From: Bacillota bacterium
GTDB lineage: Bacteria; Bacillota; Sulfobacillia; JAJYWN01
Length of the DNA stretch: 48,248 nucleotides
Direction: 5' to 3'
Assembly (NCBI GenBank): GCA_021791495.1
Contig: JAJYWN010000058.1
Location: 1-48,248, forward strand
In this document: piece by piece, positions 41,901 to 48,248 of the stretch
Layout of the letters: every line of letters starts with the position of its first letter
How positions within the stretch are numbered: the stretch's first letter is position 1
Notes under the pieces: model-generated
What the model was told of the DNA's origin: nothing
What the model saw: only the letters and a program-made list of their open reading frames with translations
Databases searched by the model: none
Position numbers and translations under genes: made by a program

Positions 41901-41974
41901 GTCCCAAGCTCTTCGTGGGGTCGGCGGCGCAAGTGGCGCGGGCGGTGGAGGTCTGGCTCCGAGGTGATTGGTAA
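38960..41974 (+). CDS. dinG: DnaQ-exonuclease / DinG helicase fusion
   Basis: The 1004-residue protein joins an N-terminal DEDD exonuclease (about 28-200; AVDLETTGLDPTTDSI, GHNISFDLSFLKPAL, then HQAGVDARASADLF) to a DinG/XPD-type superfamily-2 helicase. Walker A is EAGTGTGKSLAYLLP near 325, DEGH near 508, and the late motif GTASFWEGVDVPGD near 887. Four Cys (one near 393, then CLGDQCPQHDQC) fit the FeS-cluster site of this family. Bacillota use the fusion form for nucleic-acid processing and repair; whether the exonuclease is active is inferred from its intact motif. A 15-residue Gly run at about 610-625 comes from a GGGGGA repeat. Start: GTG 38960 with GAGGTG upstream. Confidence 0.92.
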   Translation: MGYDEVVPIGAAAGTTGGARAAPEDGRLFLPDFVAVDLETTGLDPTTDSIIQVGAVRISAGSVAATFEQAVNPHRPVSLRIRRLTGLVQDELDAAPDVETVMDRLVEFVGPAAVAGHNISFDLSFLKPALLRCGFEHVWEPVYDSLPLARLLLPGAPNHRLGTVAEILGAAQDMAHQAGVDARASADLFLALQRRLWEIDFQTLGIMSRLLTGYPGEVAALVRGAYRERSKVFGGGGHTGGPHASVSSGAVLAAGLTTALNSGVGLPADEVPEAVRDVSMDDLDTILGPGGRFSKIMPGYEYRSCQEDMLNLVRQAFTEGRHLFVEAGTGTGKSLAYLLPAVYWSLATGERVVVSTHTINLQEQLLMKDIPLVQRVTGLPFRAAAVKGRANYLCRRKWSEALEQDPAALPAEEAFFLAQMASWLASGGSGDRGDLSLTPDQDELWSGLAAHGETCLGDQCPQHDQCYVQRSRQLAAKADLVVVNHSLLLADLTVANRVLPPYRYLICDEGHNLEDVATDHLGVSVGRYEIRRWLGALFRGYRGGFPGLLGTLRNRLTSVAEMLSSGAERLTSLTNEATQGVESCRTACDRLFDGLAAAAVGARQDAGAGGGGGGGGGGGGGGGELPLGEWRLHPNTLPEGILQDGENACSALKLLGTTLGRLGEALRGASSTQEKAFAGWPERLTSYGLIAAEAASKINLVLTQSEDDYVYWVETSNRSNPEVTLRAAPVDVGPLVKAGLFDHCRSVVVTSATLAVGGDFSYVTKRLGLGEEDECQTACLASPFRYDEQALACVVRDAPHPRYARGEEVLGHLLRFLADLIGRTKGRTLVLFTSYRMMGEVAQVLRGKLEELDICLLVQGQDGSRSRLVEEFREQERTVLMGTASFWEGVDVPGDALSCVVIVRLPFHPPGRPVVEARSEAVVAGGGDAFADFAVPQAIIRFKQGFGRLIRTSGDRGAVVVCDPRAATQAYGRRFLQALPGPKLFVGSAAQVARAVEVWLRGDW
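40790..40830 (+). repeat. In-frame GGGGGA hexanucleotide repeat
   Basis: One GGGGGC (40790-40795) is followed by five perfect GGGGGA units (40796-40825) and a partial unit. The array lies inside the helicase gene and encodes a Gly run. Six-base units keep the frame when copy number changes. The G runs could also form quadruplexes in the coding-strand DNA or mRNA. Confidence 0.95.
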
Positions 41975-42082
41975 CAGGCGGTCTCCCGACCAAGGGCTGG
42001 AGGATGAATAAGCCAGCCCGATCCGGGGTCTAAACGGTAGGGGGATAGGCGATAGCGACTCCCCGGGGAGGTTTCGCCGGCG

Positions 42083-43579
42083 GTGAAGTCTGGTTATCGG
42101 CCGATGGTCTTAGCAGTCCTTGTCGTCGGGCTCATCACCGTTTCCGTCTGGGCAGTCCTGGACTACCGGCAGGCGCGCACGGATCGCCTGTGGCCACTCA
42201 ACAAAGCTACCGGCCTGGTACAGGGCACCACCTATTACGCCCTCACCTTCGAAGAGAAGACTTTCGGGGTGATATCCTATTCTGTCCAGCGAAGCGCGGA
42301 AGGCCTCACCCTCAAGAGTAGTACGACTGTGAGCTTTCAGAGAGGGACTGATCTCGTCGAACAGCGGATAGAAATTGATTCCACCGTCGCGGCGACCGAC
42401 CTCCACCTGAAAGCCTTCCAGCGAAGAGAGGCGAGTCCGCGGACTGGGGCCATGGGGCCTGACTCCCAGCTGTCGCCAGGTGTGTCACTCGTGGTAGATG
42501 GCGGTGCGGGAGAGTTCGCGTGGCGCCAAGGGAGCACTCCCATGGAATACGCGACGGCGATGCCACCGGGCACGGTGGCCATCGACAGTGCTGCCTTGTT
42601 CTCCGGAGGCCTGGACTTACTGGGGCAGCGCCTGGATTTCCAGGATGACGGCCCTCAGATGATGACGGTGGTCGATCCACAGCAGGTCACTTCACCGATC
42701 ACCCGTCCGCTACTCCTGAACACGGTCGAAGCGCACGTGTTGGGGCTGCGGACCTGGCGCGGTCCTGACGGCAAAAGCCAGCCGGTGGTCCTGGCGGAGT
42801 TCGTCTGGCCCACAGTACGGCTTCGGGTTTGCTACGAGCCGGTCGGCCGCGAAGTACTGGGGTGGGAGCTGCCTGACGCCGGCATCACCGCGTCCCGATT
42901 CCCTGGTCCAGGCGTCGTCAAGATGGCGCCGACGGACATGAACGCCTTGGGAGCCGCTGTCAACCGTGGGCTTGCGGTGCACGCTGGCAAGGGGTTACCG
43001 GAGGCCGCGGCTGTCCGGGATCTCACCCTCGGCGCGGACCTTTGGGTCGTTAGTTCAGATAGCGGTTTTCCGGCGAACCTGACTCAGGAAGGGCAAGCTT
43101 TTTCTGGGACGGCCCTGGCTGAAACTGGGGCTTTCCACGTGCGCGGTGAGTTCATCTTGCGTGCCCCGAACCGGGGCTGGGGTCGGGCGTACGACACCGC
43201 CGACGGCACACCCTTGCTGTCCAGCCCGGCCGGGGTCGACGGTGCTTTCCTTGCTGCCGAACCTTTCATGGAAGCCGATAGTCCGGCCATACGGAATCAG
43301 GCTCAAGCCATCCTGGGGGACGCGGCCGCGCGGCCGGGCACCACGCGCTGGCAGGTGGTGCGGGCCATTTCCTCCTGGGTGTACCGGAACATCAGATACC
43401 AGATCTCTTTCGGGACAGCCCTGGAGACGCTGCACTTGCTCGCGGGAGACTGCGCCCCCCACAGCTACCTGACTGTAGCCTTCCTCCGATCGGTGGGAGT
43501 GCCGGCCAGACCGGTGACGGGTCTGGCACTAAACGCGGCCGGGTCGGGCCAACACGTGTGGGTTGACTCAAAGTACTGA
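42083..43579 (+). CDS. Transglutaminase-like protein, ending before the catalytic Asp
   Basis: The 498-residue protein has a signal anchor (residues 8-26), a long extracytoplasmic region without recognisable domain (about 40-395) and a C-terminal transglutaminase-like core: WQVVRAISSWVYRNIRYQ near 422, nucleophile C457 in GDCAPHSYLTVAFLRSVGVPARPVTG, and H491 in GQHVWVDSKY. The stop follows seven residues after that His. The family normally continues with 20-40 residues carrying the third catalytic residue (vDPT). Either the gene is truncated or the enzyme works as a Cys-His dyad. The start is GTG 42083, ten bases after GGGGAGGT. It is followed 19 bp later by the deacetylase-family gene. Confidence 0.72.
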   Translation: MKSGYRPMVLAVLVVGLITVSVWAVLDYRQARTDRLWPLNKATGLVQGTTYYALTFEEKTFGVISYSVQRSAEGLTLKSSTTVSFQRGTDLVEQRIEIDSTVAATDLHLKAFQRREASPRTGAMGPDSQLSPGVSLVVDGGAGEFAWRQGSTPMEYATAMPPGTVAIDSAALFSGGLDLLGQRLDFQDDGPQMMTVVDPQQVTSPITRPLLLNTVEAHVLGLRTWRGPDGKSQPVVLAEFVWPTVRLRVCYEPVGREVLGWELPDAGITASRFPGPGVVKMAPTDMNALGAAVNRGLAVHAGKGLPEAAAVRDLTLGADLWVVSSDSGFPANLTQEGQAFSGTALAETGAFHVRGEFILRAPNRGWGRAYDTADGTPLLSSPAGVDGAFLAAEPFMEADSPAIRNQAQAILGDAAARPGTTRWQVVRAISSWVYRNIRYQISFGTALETLHLLAGDCAPHSYLTVAFLRSVGVPARPVTGLALNAAGSGQHVWVDSKY

Positions 43580-43598
43580 AAGTGAATGGGGAGTCCAG

Positions 43599-44681
43599 AT
43601 GACTGCGGACCGGCGACGTCCAAGGGTAGGTTTGGTCTACCACGAAGATTGCCTCAAACACGAAGATTGGCCGGAACGGCCCGAGCGCCTTCCGGCTATT
43701 CTGGAGGGGCTGCGTCAGACCGGCCTGTTGGAGCGGCTCATCCCCGTGACCCCTGACCCTCTTCCGGAGGAAACCGTCGCGTTGGTTCACCGCCTTGATT
43801 ATGTCAAGTCTCTCCGCGACTTCTGCGCCCGGGGCGGCGGCCTTATCGCCGTAGATACTATGGTGGGCCCCGACAGCTACCGTGCGGCCCAGTTGGCCGC
43901 CGGCGGGGCGGTGGCGGCGGCCCGCCATGTTCTTCAAGGAGAACTGGACCGGGCGTCGGTGGTGGTACGTCCGCCCGGACACCACGCCGTAGCCGATCAA
44001 GGCATGGGCTTCTGCCTGTTCAATAACGTGGCCATTGCGGCCGCTTGGGCGCGGCGCTACGGAGGGGCCGAGCGGGTGGCAATCGTCGATTGGGACATGC
44101 ACCACGGTAACGGCACACAAGATGCGTTTTACCTTGACCCTTCGGTCCTTTTCATCTCTCTGCATGAAGTGCCCGCCTATCCGGGGACTGGTTGGTACAC
44201 CGAGGTCGGAGCGGGGAAAGGGGAGGGCTACACCATTAATATCCCTATGCCTCCCGGCGCCGGTGACGAGTGTTACCGCCTAGCGTTCGAATCGTTGATC
44301 GGGCCCGCTCTGCGGGCCTTCCGGCCCGACCTGATTCTCGTGTCGGCCGGCCAGGACGGCCACGTCGATGACCACATGGGTAACCTGCGGCTTTCCTCGG
44401 ACGCCTACGGCTGGATGGCCGAATTCCTGGTGCGGTTGGCGGACGGCCTGGGACACGGGCGAATGGTAACTCTGCTGGAAGGTGGGTATGACCTGGCCTC
44501 GCTGGCCGACGCCTGGAACCAGATTACGGCAGCCATGCTCGGCGACCGGATGTCGCCGCCTCCAGCGGCCTCGTCCGCGGACACCGTTCTTCAGATCGTG
44601 AAAGAGAGGTTGGCCGCCCGCGCCGCACTACCTTTGCCTCCCGGCACCTTCGGTCATTCCCACCGGCGGCCAAGTAATTGA
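43599..44681 (+). CDS. Histone-deacetylase-family protein (AcuC/acetylpolyamine amidohydrolase-like)
   Basis: The 360-residue protein has the arginase-fold deacetylase motifs: VYHEDCLKHEDWPERPERL at 13-31, VVVRPPGHHA with the tandem His 128-129, GFCLFNNVAIAA at 137-148, and the zinc site IVDWDMHHGNGTQ (D166, H168), with the third Asp in VSAGQDGHVDD near 252 and EGGYDL near 293. Relatives remove acetyl groups from acetyl-lysine on enzymes such as acetyl-CoA synthetase (AcuC) or from acetylpolyamines. speD lies 33 kb away, so a polyamine role is only a possibility. ATG 43599 follows GGGAG; a TTG 36 bases upstream would overlap the previous gene. Confidence 0.92.
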   Translation: MTADRRRPRVGLVYHEDCLKHEDWPERPERLPAILEGLRQTGLLERLIPVTPDPLPEETVALVHRLDYVKSLRDFCARGGGLIAVDTMVGPDSYRAAQLAAGGAVAAARHVLQGELDRASVVVRPPGHHAVADQGMGFCLFNNVAIAAAWARRYGGAERVAIVDWDMHHGNGTQDAFYLDPSVLFISLHEVPAYPGTGWYTEVGAGKGEGYTINIPMPPGAGDECYRLAFESLIGPALRAFRPDLILVSAGQDGHVDDHMGNLRLSSDAYGWMAEFLVRLADGLGHGRMVTLLEGGYDLASLADAWNQITAAMLGDRMSPPPAASSADTVLQIVKERLAARAALPLPPGTFGHSHRRPSN

Positions 44682-44847
44682 CGCGTATTAGGCTGTTCGC
44701 ACTGAGCGTGACAATAGACACCCGATATACCATTTGGTGGCAGTCAACGATGCTAGATACTCGCAGCTATATGAGCCTTTCAATTCGCGGACACTAACCT
44801 TGCTCACGGGCGTTTGCAGGCCGTGAGGCGAAGGAGGTGTCTTTGAA

Positions 44848-45117
44848 GTGCCCAACGACAGAGAACACGTCCAGCCAAAGGCCGGCCGAGCCCTCGATAA
44901 GCTGAAATACGAAGTCGCCGAGGACCTGAACCTCGACGACGACATCGAGCAGCGGGGCTGGGGCAACATGACGACCCGGGAAGTCGGCAAGATCGGCGGG
45001 AACATGACTCGCCGCATGGTCAAGTACGCCGAAAACCAGATGGTGGAGAAGAAGGACGCCGTCGAAGCAATGGACGAAGAAGTGGACCAGCGTCAGAGCA
45101 CTCGGACCAAGCAATAG
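44848..45117 (+). CDS. Alpha/beta-type small acid-soluble spore protein
   Basis: The 89-residue protein matches the two conserved blocks of alpha/beta SASPs: LDKLKYEVAEDLNL (residues 16-29), containing the region cut by the germination protease GPR, and REVGKIGGNMTRRMVKYAENQM (44-65), corresponding to the GxxGGxMxxRLVxxAE DNA-binding helix. Such proteins coat spore DNA and protect it from UV and heat. Its presence is the clearest evidence that the organism forms endospores. It has an acidic, Gln-rich tail and an insert GWGNMTT between the blocks. The start is GTG 44848, eight bases after AAGGAGGTG. I do not see a convincing sigma-G promoter; a strong terminator follows. Confidence 0.88.
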   Translation: MPNDREHVQPKAGRALDKLKYEVAEDLNLDDDIEQRGWGNMTTREVGKIGGNMTRRMVKYAENQMVEKKDAVEAMDEEVDQRQSTRTKQ

Positions 45118-45142
45118 AAGCAGCTTAGACGTACCTTGCCGA

Positions 45143-45179
45143 AAGAGACCGTCGCCGTTTTCTACGGCGGCGGTCTCTT
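45143..45179 (+). terminator. Strong rho-independent terminator after the SASP gene
   Basis: AAGAGACCGTCGCCG (45143-45157) pairs with CGGCGGCGGTCTCTT (45165-45179; one T-G wobble) around TTTTCTA, followed by ATTCTT. It isolates the spore-protein gene from glcD. Confidence 0.85.
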
Positions 45180-45187
45180 ATTCTTGG

Positions 45188-45220
45188 GGCGATCGTGGAA
45201 GCCAATGTCGGTGGATCGCC
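45188..45220 (+). promoter_or_regulatory. Spaced inverted repeat upstream of glcD
   Basis: GGCGATC (45188-45194) and GATCGCC (45214-45220) are perfect inverted repeats 19 bases apart, about 130 bp before the glcD start. This is a possible operator; no clear promoter is seen next to it. Confidence 0.3.
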
Positions 45221-45350
45221 ATATGTGGCAAGATGAGGTGCTGGCCGTCGTTCAGTAAAGCGCAGGAAGAGAAAGGCACGGCACGGAAGTATCTCGGCTA
45301 GCGCAACCACTGAAACCATGACTGAGCGCACCACCGAAAGGGGTGTCACC

Positions 45351-46895
45351 GTGCCGAAACCCATCATTACGAAGCTGCGCGAAATCGTTGGGATCAACAA
45401 CGTCTTGGATGAAGAAGAGGAACTGGCGTGCTATACCTATGACGCCACGCCCGCCCTGCCGCTGTCCAAGCCCGACGCCGTGGTCCGCATCACGCGGAAA
45501 GACCAGGTCCCGGAAGTCGTCCGGGCCTGCTACGAAGAGGGCGTCCCGATCACCCCGCGAGGATCCGGCACCAACCTTTCGGGCGGCACGGTTCCGGTGA
45601 ACGGCGGCGTAGTTCTTTTGATGACCGGAATCCGCGATATCATCGAACTCGATAAAGAGAACCTCCTGGCGAAAGTACAGCCCGGCCTGGTCACGGCCCA
45701 TTTCCACCAGGCCGTGGAGGCCGAGGGACTGTTCTACCCGCCCGACCCCGCTACCATGACCATCTCCACCCTCGGCGGGAATGTGGGGGAGTGCAGCGGC
45801 GGCCTGCGCGGCTTGAAATACGGGGTGACCAAGGACTACGTCATGGGCCTGGAAGTCGTCCTCCCCAACGGCGACGTGGTGAACACCGGCGGCAAGACGG
45901 TGAAGAACGTCACCGGCTACGACCTGACCAAGCTGTTCACCGGGTCCGAGGGGACGCTGGGCGTTTTCACCGAGATCACCTTGAAACTGATCCCCCTCCC
46001 GCCCTACAAGCATGCCGTGCTGGCCGTCTACGACGACCTGAACGCCGCCGCCCACGCGGTCTCCGCCATCATCGCGGCGCGCGTCCTCCCCGCAACCCTT
46101 GAAATCATGGATAACACCACCATCAAGGCGGTGGAGGCTTTCTCCGCCGCCGGTCTGCCCACCGACGCCGGGGCCGTCCTCCTCATCGAACTGGACGGGG
46201 TGCGGGAGGCGGTGGAGAACGACGCCCGCATCGTGGAGAAAGTCTGCCGGGACGAAGGCGCACGCAGTGTGCAGGCGGCTTCCTCAGCGGCCGAGCGCGA
46301 CCGGCTCTGGGCCGCGCGGCGCACGGCCCTGTCGGCCCTGGCGCGCGTGAAGCCTTACGTCTTCCTGGAGGACGCCACTGTACCGCGCAGCAAGGTGGCC
46401 GACATGGTGCGGGCCGTCGAGGAGATCGCCACCCGCTATGACGTGCTCATCGGGACCTTCGGGCACGCCGGCGACGGTAACCTTCACCCTACGCTCATCA
46501 CCGACCGCCGGAACGCCGACGAGCAGCGGCGGGCCGACCTGGCGATCGGCGAGATATTCTCGGCGGCCCTGAATCTGGGTGGGACCCTTTCGGGCGAGCA
46601 CGGCATCGGCCTGGCCAAAGCCCGCTATCTGCCATGGGAGGCGAAGGCCGAAGGCATGGAACTGATGAGGCGCATCAAGGGCGCCATCGACCCCAAGGGC
46701 CTGATGAACCCCGGCAAGATGTTCGTCTACCGCCCGCACGACACGGCCGCCGCCGGTGTCTCGGCGGCTGGAGTCGGCGCGGCGGCAGGGGCAGGGGCAG
46801 GGGCGGCCGCGGCCAAGGGCGGCAAGGCCCGGAACCAGGGCCGAGCTTCGGGCAGTTGGTTGAACCCGCCTGGCAGCTCCGGCGAACAGGATTAG
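45351..46895 (+). CDS. glcD: Glycolate/D-lactate oxidase FAD subunit
   Basis: The 514-residue protein has the FAD-binding PCMH domain (ITPRGSGTNLSGGTVPVNGG about 65-84; TISTLGGNVGECSGGLRGLKYGVT split around 137-158) and the C-terminal FAD-linked oxidase domain (GTFGHAGDGNLHPTLI near 373 and GEHGIGLAKARYLPW near 416), as in GlcD and D-lactate dehydrogenases of the VAO family. It oxidises glycolate or another 2-hydroxyacid to the 2-oxo acid, passing electrons to GlcF. An Ala/Gly-rich tail of about 45 residues (GVGAAAGAGAGAAAAKGGK) after the normal end is unusual and contains GGGGCA repeats. Start: GTG 45351 behind AAAGGGGTG; ATG 45318 has no good site. glcF follows with a 16-bp gap. Confidence 0.92.
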   Translation: MPKPIITKLREIVGINNVLDEEEELACYTYDATPALPLSKPDAVVRITRKDQVPEVVRACYEEGVPITPRGSGTNLSGGTVPVNGGVVLLMTGIRDIIELDKENLLAKVQPGLVTAHFHQAVEAEGLFYPPDPATMTISTLGGNVGECSGGLRGLKYGVTKDYVMGLEVVLPNGDVVNTGGKTVKNVTGYDLTKLFTGSEGTLGVFTEITLKLIPLPPYKHAVLAVYDDLNAAAHAVSAIIAARVLPATLEIMDNTTIKAVEAFSAAGLPTDAGAVLLIELDGVREAVENDARIVEKVCRDEGARSVQAASSAAERDRLWAARRTALSALARVKPYVFLEDATVPRSKVADMVRAVEEIATRYDVLIGTFGHAGDGNLHPTLITDRRNADEQRRADLAIGEIFSAALNLGGTLSGEHGIGLAKARYLPWEAKAEGMELMRRIKGAIDPKGLMNPGKMFVYRPHDTAAAGVSAAGVGAAAGAGAGAAAAKGGKARNQGRASGSWLNPPGSSGEQD

Positions 46896-46911
46896 GAAGG
46901 GCCAGACCGCC

Positions 46912-48248
46912 ATGAGCGAGAGGAACTCCGCAAAGAACCCGAAGAACGGTGGGACCGATAGGGTCACCGACACCAGCGTTAACCCGACGGCCGTGCGGCT
47001 GGCAGAAGAAGCGCAGAAGTGCATGAAATGCGGCCTCTGTCAGGCCGTCTGCCCTGTCTACCGTGAAGTGCGCGGGGAGAGTTCGGTGGCCCGTGGCCGC
47101 ATCAGCCTGGTGGAGGCCGCCCTGAGCGGCCGCGTCCGCTGGAGCATGTTGATGGAGGACCGCTTGTCCACCTGCCTTGTGTGCCAAGCCTGCCTGGCCG
47201 GTTGCCCCTCCGGTGTGCGCATCGACCGGCTTATGGTCGACGCCCGCGCCATCCTGGCCGAAAACGTGCGCACCCCGTTAGTCAAGCGTCTGGCCCTGCG
47301 CAAGCTCCTCCGGGAGGGCCGTTTGGACGGTTATGTAAAGTTGGGGCGCCGGTTTCAGCGGTTGGCGCTACGGTCCCGCGGGCATGGGCTGAATGCCCCG
47401 GCCTTCGGCCTGGACCGTAGCCGGCTCTTGCCCTCTCTGTCCAGGCAGACTTTGTTCGAAGACCGGTCGATCTCGCGGCTCCCCGACGGAACACCTGTTC
47501 TGGCCAATCCCGCGGCCGGTACCGCCCCGCGCGGCGATTTGACCTTCTTCCCCGGATGTCTCATAACTTATGTCTACCCTCAGATCGGCTTGGCGGCTGG
47601 GCGGGTGCTGGGGGCCTTGGGTTACCGGGTCCTGTTGCCCCGTGAACCGGTTTGCTGCGGTGAGCCGGCGCTCTTGAATGGGGACAAGGAGACCGCCCAG
47701 ACCCTGGCCGCGCGCTTGAAGGCGAACTTGCCCCAAGGAACGGCGACGCTGATCACGGCCTGCGCTTCCTGCGGGACCATGCTGAAGAAGGAGTATCCGG
47801 AACTGGAAATGCCGGACACCGGTACCGCCGACCTTGGCGTCCCGGTAGTGGACATAACTGAACTGCTGGCGTCCGACGGGAACCTTGACCGTCTGGAGGC
47901 CCTGGGGGCTTTCCGGGGGAACGGCGGAGGCACCGCGGCAGCCGCGGCCAAGGTAACCTACCACGACCCTTGCCATCTCAAACATTCGCGCGGCGTCACC
48001 GCGCCGCCCCGCCAGCTCCTGCGGCGCATGGCCGGCGACTCCTTTGTGGAGATGAAGGAATCGGCCTGCTGCGGATCGGGCGGCACCTTCAGCCTGCGCC
48101 ACTACGCCCTGACGCGGAAGATCGGACGGCGCCAGGCCCAACTCATCACCGACACCGGCGCCGGCACCGTGGCTACGGCTTGCCCCGGCTGCATTATGCA
48201 AACTAACGAGAACCTGGCCCACGCCGGGAAGGATGCGCGGGCCAGGCA
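46912..48248 (+). CDS. glcF: Glycolate/D-lactate oxidase iron-sulfur subunit (partial, runs past the window end)
   Basis: The frame opens with ATG 46912, behind AGGAAGGG that overlaps the glcD stop, and is still open after 445 codons at the window edge. Residues 37-47 (CMKCGLCQAVC) and 88-98 (CLVCQACLAGC) are two CxxCxxCxxxC sites for [4Fe-4S] clusters. Two later CCG-domain motifs are visible, VCCGEPALLNGD near 245 and SACCGSGGTFSLRHY near 385, as in GlcF and heterodisulfide-reductase-type subunits. It carries electrons from the FAD subunit to the quinone pool. Two Gly/Asn/Ala-rich low-complexity stretches (about residues 5-20 and 335-348) are unusual. glcE is absent here, as in many Bacillota. 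Confidence 0.9.
   Translation, partial: MSERNSAKNPKNGGTDRVTDTSVNPTAVRLAEEAQKCMKCGLCQAVCPVYREVRGESSVARGRISLVEAALSGRVRWSMLMEDRLSTCLVCQACLAGCPSGVRIDRLMVDARAILAENVRTPLVKRLALRKLLREGRLDGYVKLGRRFQRLALRSRGHGLNAPAFGLDRSRLLPSLSRQTLFEDRSISRLPDGTPVLANPAAGTAPRGDLTFFPGCLITYVYPQIGLAAGRVLGALGYRVLLPREPVCCGEPALLNGDKETAQTLAARLKANLPQGTATLITACASCGTMLKKEYPELEMPDTGTADLGVPVVDITELLASDGNLDRLEALGAFRGNGGGTAAAAAKVTYHDPCHLKHSRGVTAPPRQLLRRMAGDSFVEMKESACCGSGGTFSLRHYALTRKIGRRQAQLITDTGAGTVATACPGCIMQTNENLAHAGKDARAR

Noticed and set aside
43580-43640. Frameshifted remainder of the transglutaminase domain downstream of its stop
   Set aside because: No frame in this stretch encodes the expected W..VDPT segment; the deacetylase-family gene starts at once.
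44772-44796. Possible sigma-G promoter upstream of the spore protein gene (GACACTA as -10)
   Set aside because: The -10 matches five of seven bases, but no suitable -35 lies at the required distance, so it is not called.
1-48248. CRISPR arrays, tRNA and rRNA genes
   Set aside because: No regularly spaced repeat-spacer pattern and no cloverleaf signature such as GGTTCGAATCC was seen in any intergenic stretch.

Overview
The window is a GC-rich bacterial chromosome segment (roughly 60-65 % GC by eye), densely packed with about 38 protein genes on both strands. I see no tRNA, rRNA, CRISPR array or intact mobile element. An alpha/beta-type small acid-soluble spore protein gene (44848..45117), a SpoIID/LytB-type protein, an SLH-domain glycosidase, a DUF5317 protein and frequent GTG/TTG starts behind strong GGAGG sites point to a spore-forming Bacillota (Firmicutes), probably a GC-rich clostridial or Moorella/Limnochordia/Symbiobacterium-like lineage. 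The exact genus cannot be told from the sequence alone.

Left part (1-17.8 kb, all genes on +): a transposase relic; a DUF5317 membrane protein, a very small membrane peptide and a membrane HD-GYP c-di-GMP phosphodiesterase; a three-gene set encoding a 4-hydroxy-2-oxoglutarate aldolase-like protein, an IclR regulator and an alanine-glyoxylate aminotransferase; a GT4 glycosyltransferase coupled to a large membrane protein; an FAH-family hydrolase; speD behind a near-consensus promoter; an M42 peptidase; a long-form ndk followed by a 15-bp coding repeat and about 650 bp of repeat-bearing non-coding DNA; DUF72 + MarR with a MATE exporter behind a promoter and candidate MarR operator; and a PHP-family phosphatase.

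Middle (17.8-36.9 kb, mixed strands): a leftward group of SLH-GH18 hydrolase, CapA-like protein and an M28-like peptidase with a PA-type insert; a NIF3-like protein; a lipoprotein with a TolB-like propeller; an M1-type membrane metallopeptidase; a serine hydrolase; an orphan lipoprotein of different base composition; a TPP enzyme; SpoIID; an aminotransferase and an MFS exporter. Two convergent pairs overlap at their 3' ends (8 and 46 bp).

Right part (37-48.2 kb, all +): an M20 peptidase, a histidine phosphatase coupled to a DnaQ-DinG helicase fusion, a transglutaminase-like protein that stops before the catalytic Asp, a histone-deacetylase-family enzyme, the SASP gene with a strong terminator, and glcD-glcF (glcF runs off the window).

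Taken together: several peptidases (M42, M28-like, M1, M20) and aminotransferases fit amino-acid/peptide use. The aldolase, aminotransferase and GlcDF enzymes could all meet at glyoxylate. Exported enzymes and lipoproteins suggest envelope and spore work. A recurring oddity is the presence of Gly/Ala-rich low-complexity inserts in otherwise conserved enzymes, some built from in-frame hexanucleotide repeats.
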